A stretch of 6,445 bases of DNA from Actinoplanes liguriensis (GTDB lineage Bacteria > Actinomycetota > Actinomycetes > Mycobacteriales > Micromonosporaceae). Positions 1 through 6,428 of the stretch are shown piece after piece. Position 1 is the first letter of the stretch. The number at the start of each line of letters is the position of its first letter. Location of the stretch: positions 1 to 6,445 of the forward strand of contig KL571348.1 of the NCBI GenBank assembly GCA_000715855.1, in the 5' to 3' direction. Both the position numbers and the translations under genes were made by a program. The notes under the pieces are model-generated. The model saw only the letters and a program-made list of their open reading frames with translations, searched no databases and was not told where the DNA came from.

Positions 1-1
1 A

Positions 2-610
2 CGCGCCCGGATCACCCGCGAGCTGCACGACGTGGTGGCCCACGGGATGTCGGTGATGGTGGTGCAGGCGCAGGGCGCGGCGGCGGCCCTCGACCGGCAT
101 CCGGAGCGGACCGCGCTCGCACTGCACCACGTGATCGAGACCGGACGGTCGTCGCTGGCCGAGATGCGCCGCCTGCTCGCCGCGAACCGCACCGAGCCGG
201 CCGGCGACGCCGAGCTGGTCCCGCAGCCGGGCATCGGGGCGGTGCCGGCCCTGGTCGACCAGCTGCGGACCGCCGGGATGCGGATCGACCTGCACGTCGA
301 CGGCGTGCCCGACGTGGTGCCGGCCGGCGTCGACCTGTCCGCGTACCGGATCGTGCAGGAGGCGCTCACCAACACGCTCAAGCACGCCGGGCCGGATGCC
401 GCGGTGCGGGTCCGGCTGTGCTTCGAGCCGTCCTGCCTGCGGGTCGAGGTGATCGACGACGGCGCCGGCCCGCCGCCGGGCGCCGGGGAGCACGGCAACG
501 GGTTGCGCGGCATCGCCGAGCGGGTGGCGATGCTCGGCGGCACCCTGGAGTCCGGGCGCGGCCGTCCCGGCGGGTTCCGGCTGGGCGCGACGCTACCGGT
601 GGGGCGATGA
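2..610 (+). CDS. Sensor histidine kinase, NarL-associated (HisKA_3 + HATPase_c), 5' truncated
   Basis: This is the C-terminal 202 residues of a two-component sensor kinase; the gene begins before the window, so no start is given. Counting from the codon at 2-4, the HisKA_3 phosphoacceptor motif ELHDVVAH has its histidine at residue 9 (bases 26-28). The HATPase_c N-box VQEALTNTLKHA has its asparagine near residue 124, the ATP-lid motif DDGAG is at 152-156, and HGNGLRGIAERV begins near 164. This order and spacing are those of the kinases that pair with NarL/LuxR-type regulators. Family knowledge says the histidine autophosphorylates from ATP and passes the phosphate to the partner regulator. 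The sensor part, normally several membrane helices, lies off the window, so the signal is unknown. The stop overlaps the start of the regulator gene (ATGA at 607-610), which implies co-translation and a cognate pair. The first GTG inside the window (32) is an internal valine after the H-box histidine, not a start. Confidence 0.93.
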   Translation, partial: RARITRELHDVVAHGMSVMVVQAQGAAAALDRHPERTALALHHVIETGRSSLAEMRRLLAANRTEPAGDAELVPQPGIGAVPALVDQLRTAGMRIDLHVDGVPDVVPAGVDLSAYRIVQEALTNTLKHAGPDAAVRVRLCFEPSCLRVEVIDDGAGPPPGAGEHGNGLRGIAERVAMLGGTLESGRGRPGGFRLGATLPVGR

Positions 611-1269
611 GCGTCCGGGTGGTGCTCGTCGACGATCAGACCCTGGTCCGTACGGGATTCCGGCTGGTGCTCGACGAGACCGGGGACATCGAGGTGGTCG
701 GCGAGGCGGCGGACGGCACGCAGGCGCTGGACGTGGTCGCGCGCACCCGGCCGGACGTGGTGCTGATGGACGTGCGGATGCCCGGTCTCGACGGCATCGA
801 GGCCACCCGCCGGATCCGTACGAGCCGGCACCCCGCCAAGGTGATCATCCTGACCACGTTCGACCTCGACGAGTACGTCCTCACCGGCCTGCGCGCCGGC
901 GCGAGCGGTTTCCTGCTGAAGGACGCCCTCGCCGCCGACCTGATCTCCGCGGTCCGCGTGGTGGCGGCCGGCGAGTCGGTCGCCGCGCCCAGCGTCACCC
1001 GCCGTCTGATCGCCCACTACCTCGGCAGCACCCCGCCGAAGCCGGCCGCGGATCGGCGCCTCGCCATGCTCACCGGCCGCGAGCGGGAGGTCCTCACCCT
1101 GGTCACCAGGGGACTGTCCAACGCCGAGATCGCCGCGGTCCTGGTCCTCTCGGAGAGCACCGTGAAGACCCATCTGGGCCGGGTTCTCGCCAAGCTGGGG
1201 CTGCGTGATCGCGTGCAGGCGGTGATCCTCGGCTACGAGTGCGGTCTCGTGAACGGCGAGCCCCGGTAG
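607..1269 (+). CDS. NarL/LuxR-family response regulator
   Basis: A complete 220-residue response regulator, the usual length for the NarL family. The N-terminal receiver domain spans about residues 3-120. It shows the acidic pair D9-D10, phosphoacceptor D55 in LMDVRMPG, the switch threonine T83/T84 in ILTTFD, and lysine K105 in FLLKD. A LuxR-type helix-turn-helix spans about 151-213 (LTGREREVLTLVTRGLSNAEIAAVL, then SESTVKTHLGRVLAKLGLRDRVQAV). All key phosphorylation residues are present, so it should be functional as a phosphorylation-controlled DNA-binding protein. I chose ATG 607 because the receiver domain starts directly after it (MSVRVVLVDDQ) and it overlaps the kinase stop by four bases. 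The same frame is open upstream to 418, but that stretch lies inside the kinase gene and has no receiver character. Only a weak purine-rich stretch (GGTGGGG, 598-604) precedes the start, which fits translational coupling. Target genes cannot be read from the window. Confidence 0.95.
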   Translation: MSVRVVLVDDQTLVRTGFRLVLDETGDIEVVGEAADGTQALDVVARTRPDVVLMDVRMPGLDGIEATRRIRTSRHPAKVIILTTFDLDEYVLTGLRAGASGFLLKDALAADLISAVRVVAAGESVAAPSVTRRLIAHYLGSTPPKPAADRRLAMLTGREREVLTLVTRGLSNAEIAAVLVLSESTVKTHLGRVLAKLGLRDRVQAVILGYECGLVNGEPR

Positions 1270-1282
1270 GGCCGGGCTTTCT
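1259..1282 (+). terminator. Possible rho-independent terminator of the kinase-regulator operon
   Basis: A short hairpin overlaps the regulator's stop codon. AGCCC (1259-1263) pairs with GGGCT (1274-1278), and after a one-base bulge GG (1265-1266) pairs with CC (1272-1273), leaving the loop TAGGG. A short T-containing tail (TTTCT) follows. The stem is small and the T-run weak, so this is only a candidate. Its position between the operon and the separately promoted mannosidase is sensible. Confidence 0.35.
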
Positions 1283-1308
1283 GGTAAGCGGAGCTGCACA
1301 CGGTCACC

Positions 1309-1322
1309 CGGTTCCGGAACCG
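1309..1322. promoter_or_regulatory. Perfect 14-bp palindrome CGGTTCCGGAACCG upstream of the mannosidase
   Basis: The sequence equals its own reverse complement over all 14 bases and is centred on CG at 1315-1316. It lies 10 bases before the TTGACA hexamer at 1333. Its centre is 44 bp (about four helical turns) from that of the second palindrome at 1352-1367. Position and symmetry suggest a transcription-factor site. A hairpin with 5-bp arms and a CCGG loop is also possible, but no T-run follows, so a terminator is less likely. The binding protein is unknown. Confidence 0.4.
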
Positions 1323-1332
1323 TCCGCGGATA

Positions 1333-1367
1333 TTGACATTGGTGGATGGCGATGACAACGCTGTCAT
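1333..1367 (+). promoter_or_regulatory. Mannosidase promoter region: TTGACA -35-like element plus LacI-type operator candidate
   Basis: A consensus-like -35 hexamer TTGACA is at 1333-1338. ATGACAACGCTGTCAT (1352-1367) is a 16-bp inverted repeat with 6-bp perfect arms around a central CG and one mismatched pair. A central CG in a 14-20 bp palindrome is typical of operators bound by LacI-family sugar repressors. A -10 element spaced 17-18 bp from TTGACA would fall at about 1356-1362, inside the palindrome, so an occupied site would block the promoter. No convincing -10 hexamer is visible, which is common in high-GC actinobacteria. The site lies 31-46 bases before the chosen mannosidase start. 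No LacI regulator gene is in the window, so assignment to that family is inference. Confidence 0.55.
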
Positions 1368-1382
1368 TCCCATGTCATGTCC

Positions 1383-1389
1383 GAAGGGA
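1383..1389 (+). promoter_or_regulatory. Ribosome binding site that decides the mannosidase start
   Basis: GAAGGGA at 1383-1389 is a good Shine-Dalgarno match, with 8 bases between it and ATG 1398. It lies downstream of the alternative ATG at 1377, so it can serve only the 1398 start. Starting at 1398 also gives a compact signal peptide (MLRTLATAALL...) without a seven-residue acidic-containing prefix. Confidence 0.65.
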
Positions 1390-1397
1390 CGGCAAGA

Positions 1398-4300
1398 ATG
1401 CTCCGTACCCTCGCCACCGCGGCTCTCCTCGCCGCCGCGGTCCTCTCGATCCCGCAGGCGGCCCTGGCCGCCGACCTCGACCTCACCGGATACGTCAACC
1501 CGTTCGTCGGCACCGACGACAGCAACTCCCCGAACCCGGTCGGCGGCGGCGCCGGCGGCAGCACCTTCCCCGGCGCCACCGTGCCGTTCGGGATGGTGCA
1601 GTTCAGCCCGGACACCCCGACCGGCTCGCCCTCCGGGTACCGCGACTCCGACCGGACCATCGAGTCGTTCAGCCTCACCCACTTCAACGGCGCCGGCTGC
1701 CCGAACAACGAGGACATCCCGATCCTGCCGATCACCGGGAACCTCGGCTCCTCGCCGGGCAGCGCCTGGACCTCCTACGCCAGCGGCTACACCAAGACGA
1801 ACGAGTCGGCGGCTCCCGGTTACTACAAGAACCGATTGGACAAGTACGGCGTGGACGCCGAGCTGAGTGCGACCACCCGCACCGGCGCGCTGCGGCTCAC
1901 CTACCCCGCGTCGACCACCGCGCGCGTGCTGATCAACGCCTCCCGGTCGGCCACCGGCGACCGGGCCGGCACCGCGACGATCAGCGGCAACCGGGTCTCC
2001 GGCGAGCACACCGCCGGCGGGTTCTGCGGCGGGCGCACGTTCAAGATGTACTACTCGATCCTGTTCGACCGCACGCCGACCGGGATCGGGACGTTCACCG
2101 GCGGCACCGTCACCGCCGGGGGCACCAGCGTGAGCGGGAGCCAGGCGGGCGCCTACGTCACGTTCGACACCACGTCGAACGCCGTGGTCAACGCGACGAT
2201 CGGGATCTCGTTCGTCAGCGTCGCCAACGCGCAGGCGAACGCGACCGCCGAGGCGGGCGCTTTCACGGCCGTACGCGCAAATGCTCTTTCCTCGTGGAAT
2301 GCGGCATTGAACCGGGTGCAGGTGACCGGCGGCGCGACGACCGATCTGCAGAAGTTCTACACCGCGCTTTACCACGTGCTGATGAATCCGAACATCGCGA
2401 GTGACACCAACGGGCAGTACATGGGCTTCGACGGTGTCGCGCACTCCGCCTCGCACCCCGTTTACCAGAACTATTCGGGCTGGGACATCTACCGTTCCTG
2501 GGCGGCGCTGACCGCGCTGATCGCGCCCGACGTGATGACCGACATCGTCAAGTCGATGGTGCTCGACGGCCAGCAGGGCGGACTGCTGCCGAAATGGTCG
2601 CACCAGACCAGCGAGGACTTCGTGATGCCCGGCGACCCCGGGCCGATCATCGTGGCCAGCGCGTACGCGTTCGGCATCCGCGACTTCGACACGGCGGCGG
2701 CCCTCACGCTGATGAAGAAGAGCGCCACCGGCGGCGCGACCCAGGGAACCGTGCTCCGCGGCAACCGCGGGACCTACGAGAGCAACCATTTCATCCCCGG
2801 CAATCCGTCGGAGACCCTCGAATACGCGTCGAGCGACTTCGCGATCAGCCAATTCGCCAAAGCGCTCGGCGACACGGCCGGCTACAACACCTATGCGACG
2901 CATTCGCAGTACTGGCGCAGCCTGTTCAACGGCGAATCGTCCTACATCCACACCCGGGGAAGTGACGGCGCGTTCGCCTGGCCGCTGAACCCGGCGACCG
3001 AGAGCCCCTACACCGAGGGCAACGCCGCGCAGTACACCTGGATGGTGCCGCACAACCTCGGCGCGCTGGTCACGCTGATGGGCGGGCCGGCCACCGCCGT
3101 GCAGCGACTCGATCATCACTTCACGGAGCTCAACGGGGGACTGTCGCGACCGTACTTCTACGTCGGCAACGAGCCCGAGCACGGCGTGCCGTGGACCTAC
3201 AACTACGCACGCAAGCCGGACGGTGCCTCGGACGCCGTCCGGCGCGTGATGAGCGAATCGTTCACCACCGGCGCCGGCGGCCTGCCCGGCAACGACGACC
3301 TCGGCGCCACCAGTTCGTGGTACGTCTGGGCGGCGCTCGGCCTCTACCCGGTCACGCCCGGCGCCGACACGCTCGCCGTCCACGGTGGAATCTTTCCGCA
3401 GGCGCTGATCCAGCGTCCCGGCGGCAACATCACCATCACCGGCGGCAGCGCCACCAACCGCTACGTTCGGTCACTTTCGGTCAACGGGACCGCGACAAGC
3501 CACAATTACCTCCGGTACCCGGACATTGCCGGGGGCGGGACCATCGCGTACGGGATGGGCTCCTCGCCCGGCACCTGGGGCACCGGCGCCGCCGACGTGC
3601 CGCCCAGCTACGGCGACGGCGCCCAGCAGCCGCCCGCAGAGCCGGACCTCGGGCCGAACCTGGCGCTCAACAAGCCGATCACCGCGGGCGCGGCGTCCTG
3701 TGGCACCTCGGAAACCCCGGCTAAGGCGGTCGACGGCATTCTCAAGGACAACAGCAAATTCTGTACGACCGCAACGCCGCGCACGCTGACCGTCGACCTC
3801 GGCTCGGCGCAGAACGTGTCGTCGTTCGTCGTCAAGCACGCCGGGCTCGGCGGTGAGCGGACCAACTGGAACACCGGCGCGTTCACGATCGCCACCAGCA
3901 CCGACAACGCGACATGGTCAAACGCGGTCACGGTGAGCGGCGCGCGGGCCAGCCGCACGTACTCGCCGATCCCGGCCCGGACAGCGCGCTACGTCCGGCT
4001 CGACGTGACCACGCCCGCCAACGACGGCAGCGCCGCCGCGCGGATCTACGAGCTCGAGGTGTACGGATCGAGCAGCGCCCCCGCCGACCTCGCGCTCAGC
4101 CGGCCGGCCACCGCCGACTCGTCGTGCGGGGCGACGGAAGGCCCGGAGAAGGCGGTCAACGGCAGTTGGCTCGGGGGCTGGAACGACAAGTGGTGTTCCG
4201 GTGGGTCCAGCAAGTGGTTGCAGTCCGACCTGGGCAGCACGAAACACGTCGGCTCGGTGGTGATCCGCCACGCGGGCGCCGGCGGCGAGTACCCGTCCTG

Positions 4301-4499
4301 GAACACGAAGGACTTCGACCTGCTGACGTCCACCGACGGCACCACTTGGACAACCCGGGCCACCGTCCGCGGCAACACCGCCGACAGCACGTCGACGGCG
4401 ATCGACGCGGACGCCCGCTATGTCCGCCTGAACATCATCACCCCGGCGAACGACGGCAACACGGCCGCCCGAATCTACGACTTCGACATCCGAGCCTGA
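1398..4499 (+). CDS. Secreted GH92 family exo-alpha-mannosidase with two C-terminal F5/8 type C domains
   Basis: A 1033-residue exported glycoside hydrolase family 92 enzyme; the family consists of Ca2+-dependent, inverting exo-alpha-mannosidases, often alpha-1,2-specific. Residues 1-24 are a signal peptide ending ALA|AD. The N-terminal beta-sandwich starts near 32 (YVNPFVGTD, GGSTFPGATVPFGMVQFSPD) and includes NEDIPILPITG and GGFCGGR. The helical catalytic part follows, with YSGWDIYRSW, MPGDPG, YTEGNAAQYTW (E540), GNEPEHGVPWTYNY, and GNDDLG (D633-D634) before SSWYVWAALGLYPVTPG. From family knowledge E540 is the likely general acid and the GNDD aspartates include the likely base and metal-linked residues; this is inferred from motif position. 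After a Pro/Gly-rich linker (about 730-752), two discoidin/CBM32-like domains span about 754-893 and 896-1033. Each has a cysteine pair near its N-terminus, possibly a disulfide. They probably hold the enzyme on glycans. An alternative start at 1377 adds seven residues but lacks the RBS. Exact linkage specificity is not readable. Confidence 0.93.
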   Translation: MLRTLATAALLAAAVLSIPQAALAADLDLTGYVNPFVGTDDSNSPNPVGGGAGGSTFPGATVPFGMVQFSPDTPTGSPSGYRDSDRTIESFSLTHFNGAGCPNNEDIPILPITGNLGSSPGSAWTSYASGYTKTNESAAPGYYKNRLDKYGVDAELSATTRTGALRLTYPASTTARVLINASRSATGDRAGTATISGNRVSGEHTAGGFCGGRTFKMYYSILFDRTPTGIGTFTGGTVTAGGTSVSGSQAGAYVTFDTTSNAVVNATIGISFVSVANAQANATAEAGAFTAVRANALSSWNAALNRVQVTGGATTDLQKFYTALYHVLMNPNIASDTNGQYMGFDGVAHSASHPVYQNYSGWDIYRSWAALTALIAPDVMTDIVKSMVLDGQQGGLLPKWSHQTSEDFVMPGDPGPIIVASAYAFGIRDFDTAAALTLMKKSATGGATQGTVLRGNRGTYESNHFIPGNPSETLEYASSDFAISQFAKALGDTAGYNTYATHSQYWRSLFNGESSYIHTRGSDGAFAWPLNPATESPYTEGNAAQYTWMVPHNLGALVTLMGGPATAVQRLDHHFTELNGGLSRPYFYVGNEPEHGVPWTYNYARKPDGASDAVRRVMSESFTTGAGGLPGNDDLGATSSWYVWAALGLYPVTPGADTLAVHGGIFPQALIQRPGGNITITGGSATNRYVRSLSVNGTATSHNYLRYPDIAGGGTIAYGMGSSPGTWGTGAADVPPSYGDGAQQPPAEPDLGPNLALNKPITAGAASCGTSETPAKAVDGILKDNSKFCTTATPRTLTVDLGSAQNVSSFVVKHAGLGGERTNWNTGAFTIATSTDNATWSNAVTVSGARASRTYSPIPARTARYVRLDVTTPANDGSAAARIYELEVYGSSSAPADLALSRPATADSSCGATEGPEKAVNGSWLGGWNDKWCSGGSSKWLQSDLGSTKHVGSVVIRHAGAGGEYPSWNTKDFDLLTSTDGTTWTTRATVRGNTADSTSTAIDADARYVRLNIITPANDGNTAARIYDFDIRA

Positions 4500-4508
4500 C
4501 CCACCCCG

Positions 4509-4521
4509 CCGGTCGGACCGG
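4509..4521. terminator. Weak hairpin in the convergent intergenic region
   Basis: CCGGT (4509-4513) and ACCGG (4517-4521) form a 5-bp stem with a CGG loop, 10 bases after the mannosidase stop. No T-run follows on either strand. It could act as a shared terminator or pausing element between two converging genes, but the evidence is only symmetry and position. Confidence 0.25.
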
Positions 4522-4548
4522 GCCCACCCCGTTCCGGCCGGCCCCAAC

Positions 4549-4567
4549 CCGTTCAGTCAGTCACTCA
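4549..4567. repeat. Degenerate tetranucleotide repeat at the NB-ARC/TPR stop codon
   Basis: The + strand reads TTCAGTCAGTCACTCAGTC around 4552-4570. On the minus strand this is a run of GACT/GAGT units that begins in the stop codon of the TPR gene. It places TGA at offsets 0, 4, 8 and 12, so all three minus-strand frames are closed within 15 bases. It may have arisen by slippage; no function is evident. Confidence 0.5.
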
Positions 4568-6428
4568 GTCGCCGCTCCGCGGAAGCCGTCCGGGTGGATC
4601 GAAATCTGCTGACACTTCAGCTGGCTGCCGCGCTTTCGCCGTTCTGCTGGGCCGGATTTGATTACCTTTACGCCAATTCACGAAGTTACTGCGGGCAGTC
4701 TGGGTGTGTGGATGGTCTGGGCCGAGTACCCGCAGTAGGTCGGTGAGTAGTTGTTCGAAGATGGTTATGGCCGCGACTGGATCTCCAGTCTCTACGCGCC
4801 AATAGGCGAGGTTGATGCGGATGGCGAGGGTGTGTGGGTGGTCCGGGCCAAGTACTCGCACCAAGTCGGTGAAGAGTTGTTCGAAGGCGGTCGTGGCCCC
4901 GGCTGGATCCCCAGCTTCTCCGCGCCAATAAGCGAGGTTGCCGCGGGTGATGAGGGTGTCTGGGTGGTCCGGGCCAAGTACTCGCAGGAAGTCGGTGAGT
5001 AGTTGTTCGAAGGCGATCGCGGCCTCGGCTGGATTTCCGGCCTCGCCGTGCCAGCGGGCGAGGTTGCCGCGTGTGGTGAGAGTAGCTGGGTGGTCTGGGC
5101 CGAGCACCCGTAAGCGGTCGGTGAGCAGTTGTTCGAAGGCAATCGCGGCCCCAGTTGGATTTCCGGTCTCACCCTGCGTGTAAGCGAGGTTGCCGCGGGC
5201 GGAAAGGGTGTCCGGGTGGTCTGGGCCGAGCACCCTTAAGTCGTCTTTGAGTAGTTTTTCGAAGGCGGTGGCGGCTCCGGTTGGATCACCAGTTTTGCTC
5301 TGCCAGTAGGCGATATGGCCGCGGGCAGCCAGAGTATTCGAGTGGTCTGGGCCGAGCATCCGCAAGCAGCGGATGTGCAGCTGCTCGTAGTGGTCGCGTG
5401 CCGCTGTGACCAGGCCAATCTCGCCGAGACTTCTGCCGGCTCGGAATATCACCCTGTGTACTCCATGGGTTTGGAAGAGCAGGTCGTCGGTGGCAGCGAT
5501 CAGGGCGCTGGTGTTCGTCCGTAGGACCTGGCCCAGTCGGGCAGTCTTGCCGTCCCATTCGAGGTCAGGCCACAGCTCGCGAAGGGCGTCAGCGGCGGCG
5601 TGCGCAGGCAGGGCTTGTTGGGACTCGAGAGTGGCTTCTCGCACAACGCGCTGCACAAGTGCATGCGCCCGCACCAGGTCACTACGGAGGTCAGGGTCGG
5701 TGGTGATGGTGGCCAGACCGAGCCGGTAAAGAGCCCGAACGGTGTCATGGACGTCGTCACCGTCCACTTCATGTCCGAGGCGCTGCTCGTAGTGCTTGAG
5801 GGCCGCCTCGGTGCTGAAGATGGTGACGGGGATGCCATTCGGATCCAGCAAAGCGGCCAGTTGCAACGCGATTCCGGCGAGGCCGTCGGTCTCGGTGTCG
5901 GCAACCGAGATTGACAGTGACCAGGTGTCATGGACGGCTTGCTGTTGCCCGTCGGGGAGCGCGGCCGGGTGCAGCCGGTCAAGCCGCCGTTTGCGGAGGC
6001 GCTGACGATAGTCCGCGCATGTCAGGTCCAGGTCGATCATGTAGGCGACTGCCTGCGCCAAAGCCAGGGGCAGGTACCCGAGGTCGGCTGCGAGCTTGTC
6101 GGCTTCGTCGAGCCGGTGCGGTTCAGCCCCCAGTCGGGTTCGCAAGTACTCGGCGGCCTCACCCGCGGTGAAGAGGCCGACCTCGACCAGTCGGCGGCCG
6201 CCGAGCAGGGCCGCGTCCCGGCGTCGGCTGGTCACCACGGTCCTCCCTGAGGCGGTCTCCGGCGGCCATAGGCCGGCCATGGCCTGCGGATCGGCGACGT
6301 CGTCGAGGACGATCAGCCACCGGCGGTCTGTCGAGGAGAGCCACGTCAGAAGCCGAGTCGCCGCCTGCTGGGGGTCGCTGTCCTCCACGCCGGTGACGTC
6401 CGCCGCCGTCTGGGAGTAGGTGCTGAGG
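4565..6428 (-). CDS. NB-ARC (STAND) ATPase with C-terminal TPR array, 5' truncated by contig end
   Basis: About 620 native residues of a STAND-class protein. Numbering here counts from base 6445, where six leading residues (MCIRDS) come from adapter sequence rather than the gene. RWLIVLDDV (42-50) is the Walker B strand, GRTVVTSRRRD (67-77) the sensor-type strand, and LGYLPLALAQAVAYM (122-136) the GLPL-like motif. A winged-helix-like region follows (about 190-290), with RAHALVQRVVRE (259-270) in the place of the MHD-type motif. A half TPR at about 335-361 leads into five full 42-residue TPRs and a partial sixth (362-595), then a short basic tail of about 30 residues. The P-loop (Walker A) and any N-terminal effector or DNA-binding domain lie beyond the contig. 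Such proteins are thought to switch on ATP binding when the repeats sense a ligand, then oligomerise; roles in signalling or defence are proposed. G+C is lower than in the neighbours and two TTA codons occur in the TPR array. The gene converges on the mannosidase with 65 bases between them. Confidence 0.88.
4661..5362 (-). repeat. Tandem 126-bp repeats encoding TPRs (five full, one partial)
   Basis: A conserved block GGTC(C/T)GGGCC recurs on the + strand at 4714, 4840, 4966, 5092, 5218 and 5344, exactly 126 bases apart. Unit boundaries on the minus strand are 5362-5237, 5236-5111, 5110-4985, 4984-4859, 4858-4733, and a partial unit 4732 to about 4661. Each full unit encodes 42 residues of the type R-V-LGPDHP-x-TL-xx-R-x-NLAYW-x-GE-x-G-(D/N)-P-xx-A-xxx-FEQLL-x-D-xx. 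This is the TPR_10/TPR_12-like pattern seen in actinobacterial and kinesin-light-chain-like arrays. The DNA stays similar between units, including at many silent positions, which suggests recent duplication or gene conversion. Confidence 0.93.

Noticed and set aside
418..606. N-terminal extension of the response regulator to an upstream ATG
   Set aside because: It runs out of frame inside the kinase ATPase domain and is Arg-rich without family similarity. The receiver domain starts at ATG 607.
1377..1397. Seven-residue-longer start for the mannosidase
   Set aside because: The good Shine-Dalgarno sequence lies after this ATG and suits only ATG 1398, which also begins a clean signal peptide.
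1233..3383. Long antisense reading frame of 716 codons opposite the mannosidase
   Set aside because: It is Arg/Gly/Val/Ala-rich with no recognisable domain and lies wholly opposite strongly conserved GH92 motifs. GC-rich third positions routinely leave such antisense frames open.
4751..5183. Plus-strand small reading frames across the TPR region
   Set aside because: They are reverse-strand echoes of the 126-bp repeats and carry no independent coding evidence.
4661..5362. CRISPR array
   Set aside because: The 126-bp periodic repeats have no unique spacers and remain open in one frame, encoding TPR units.
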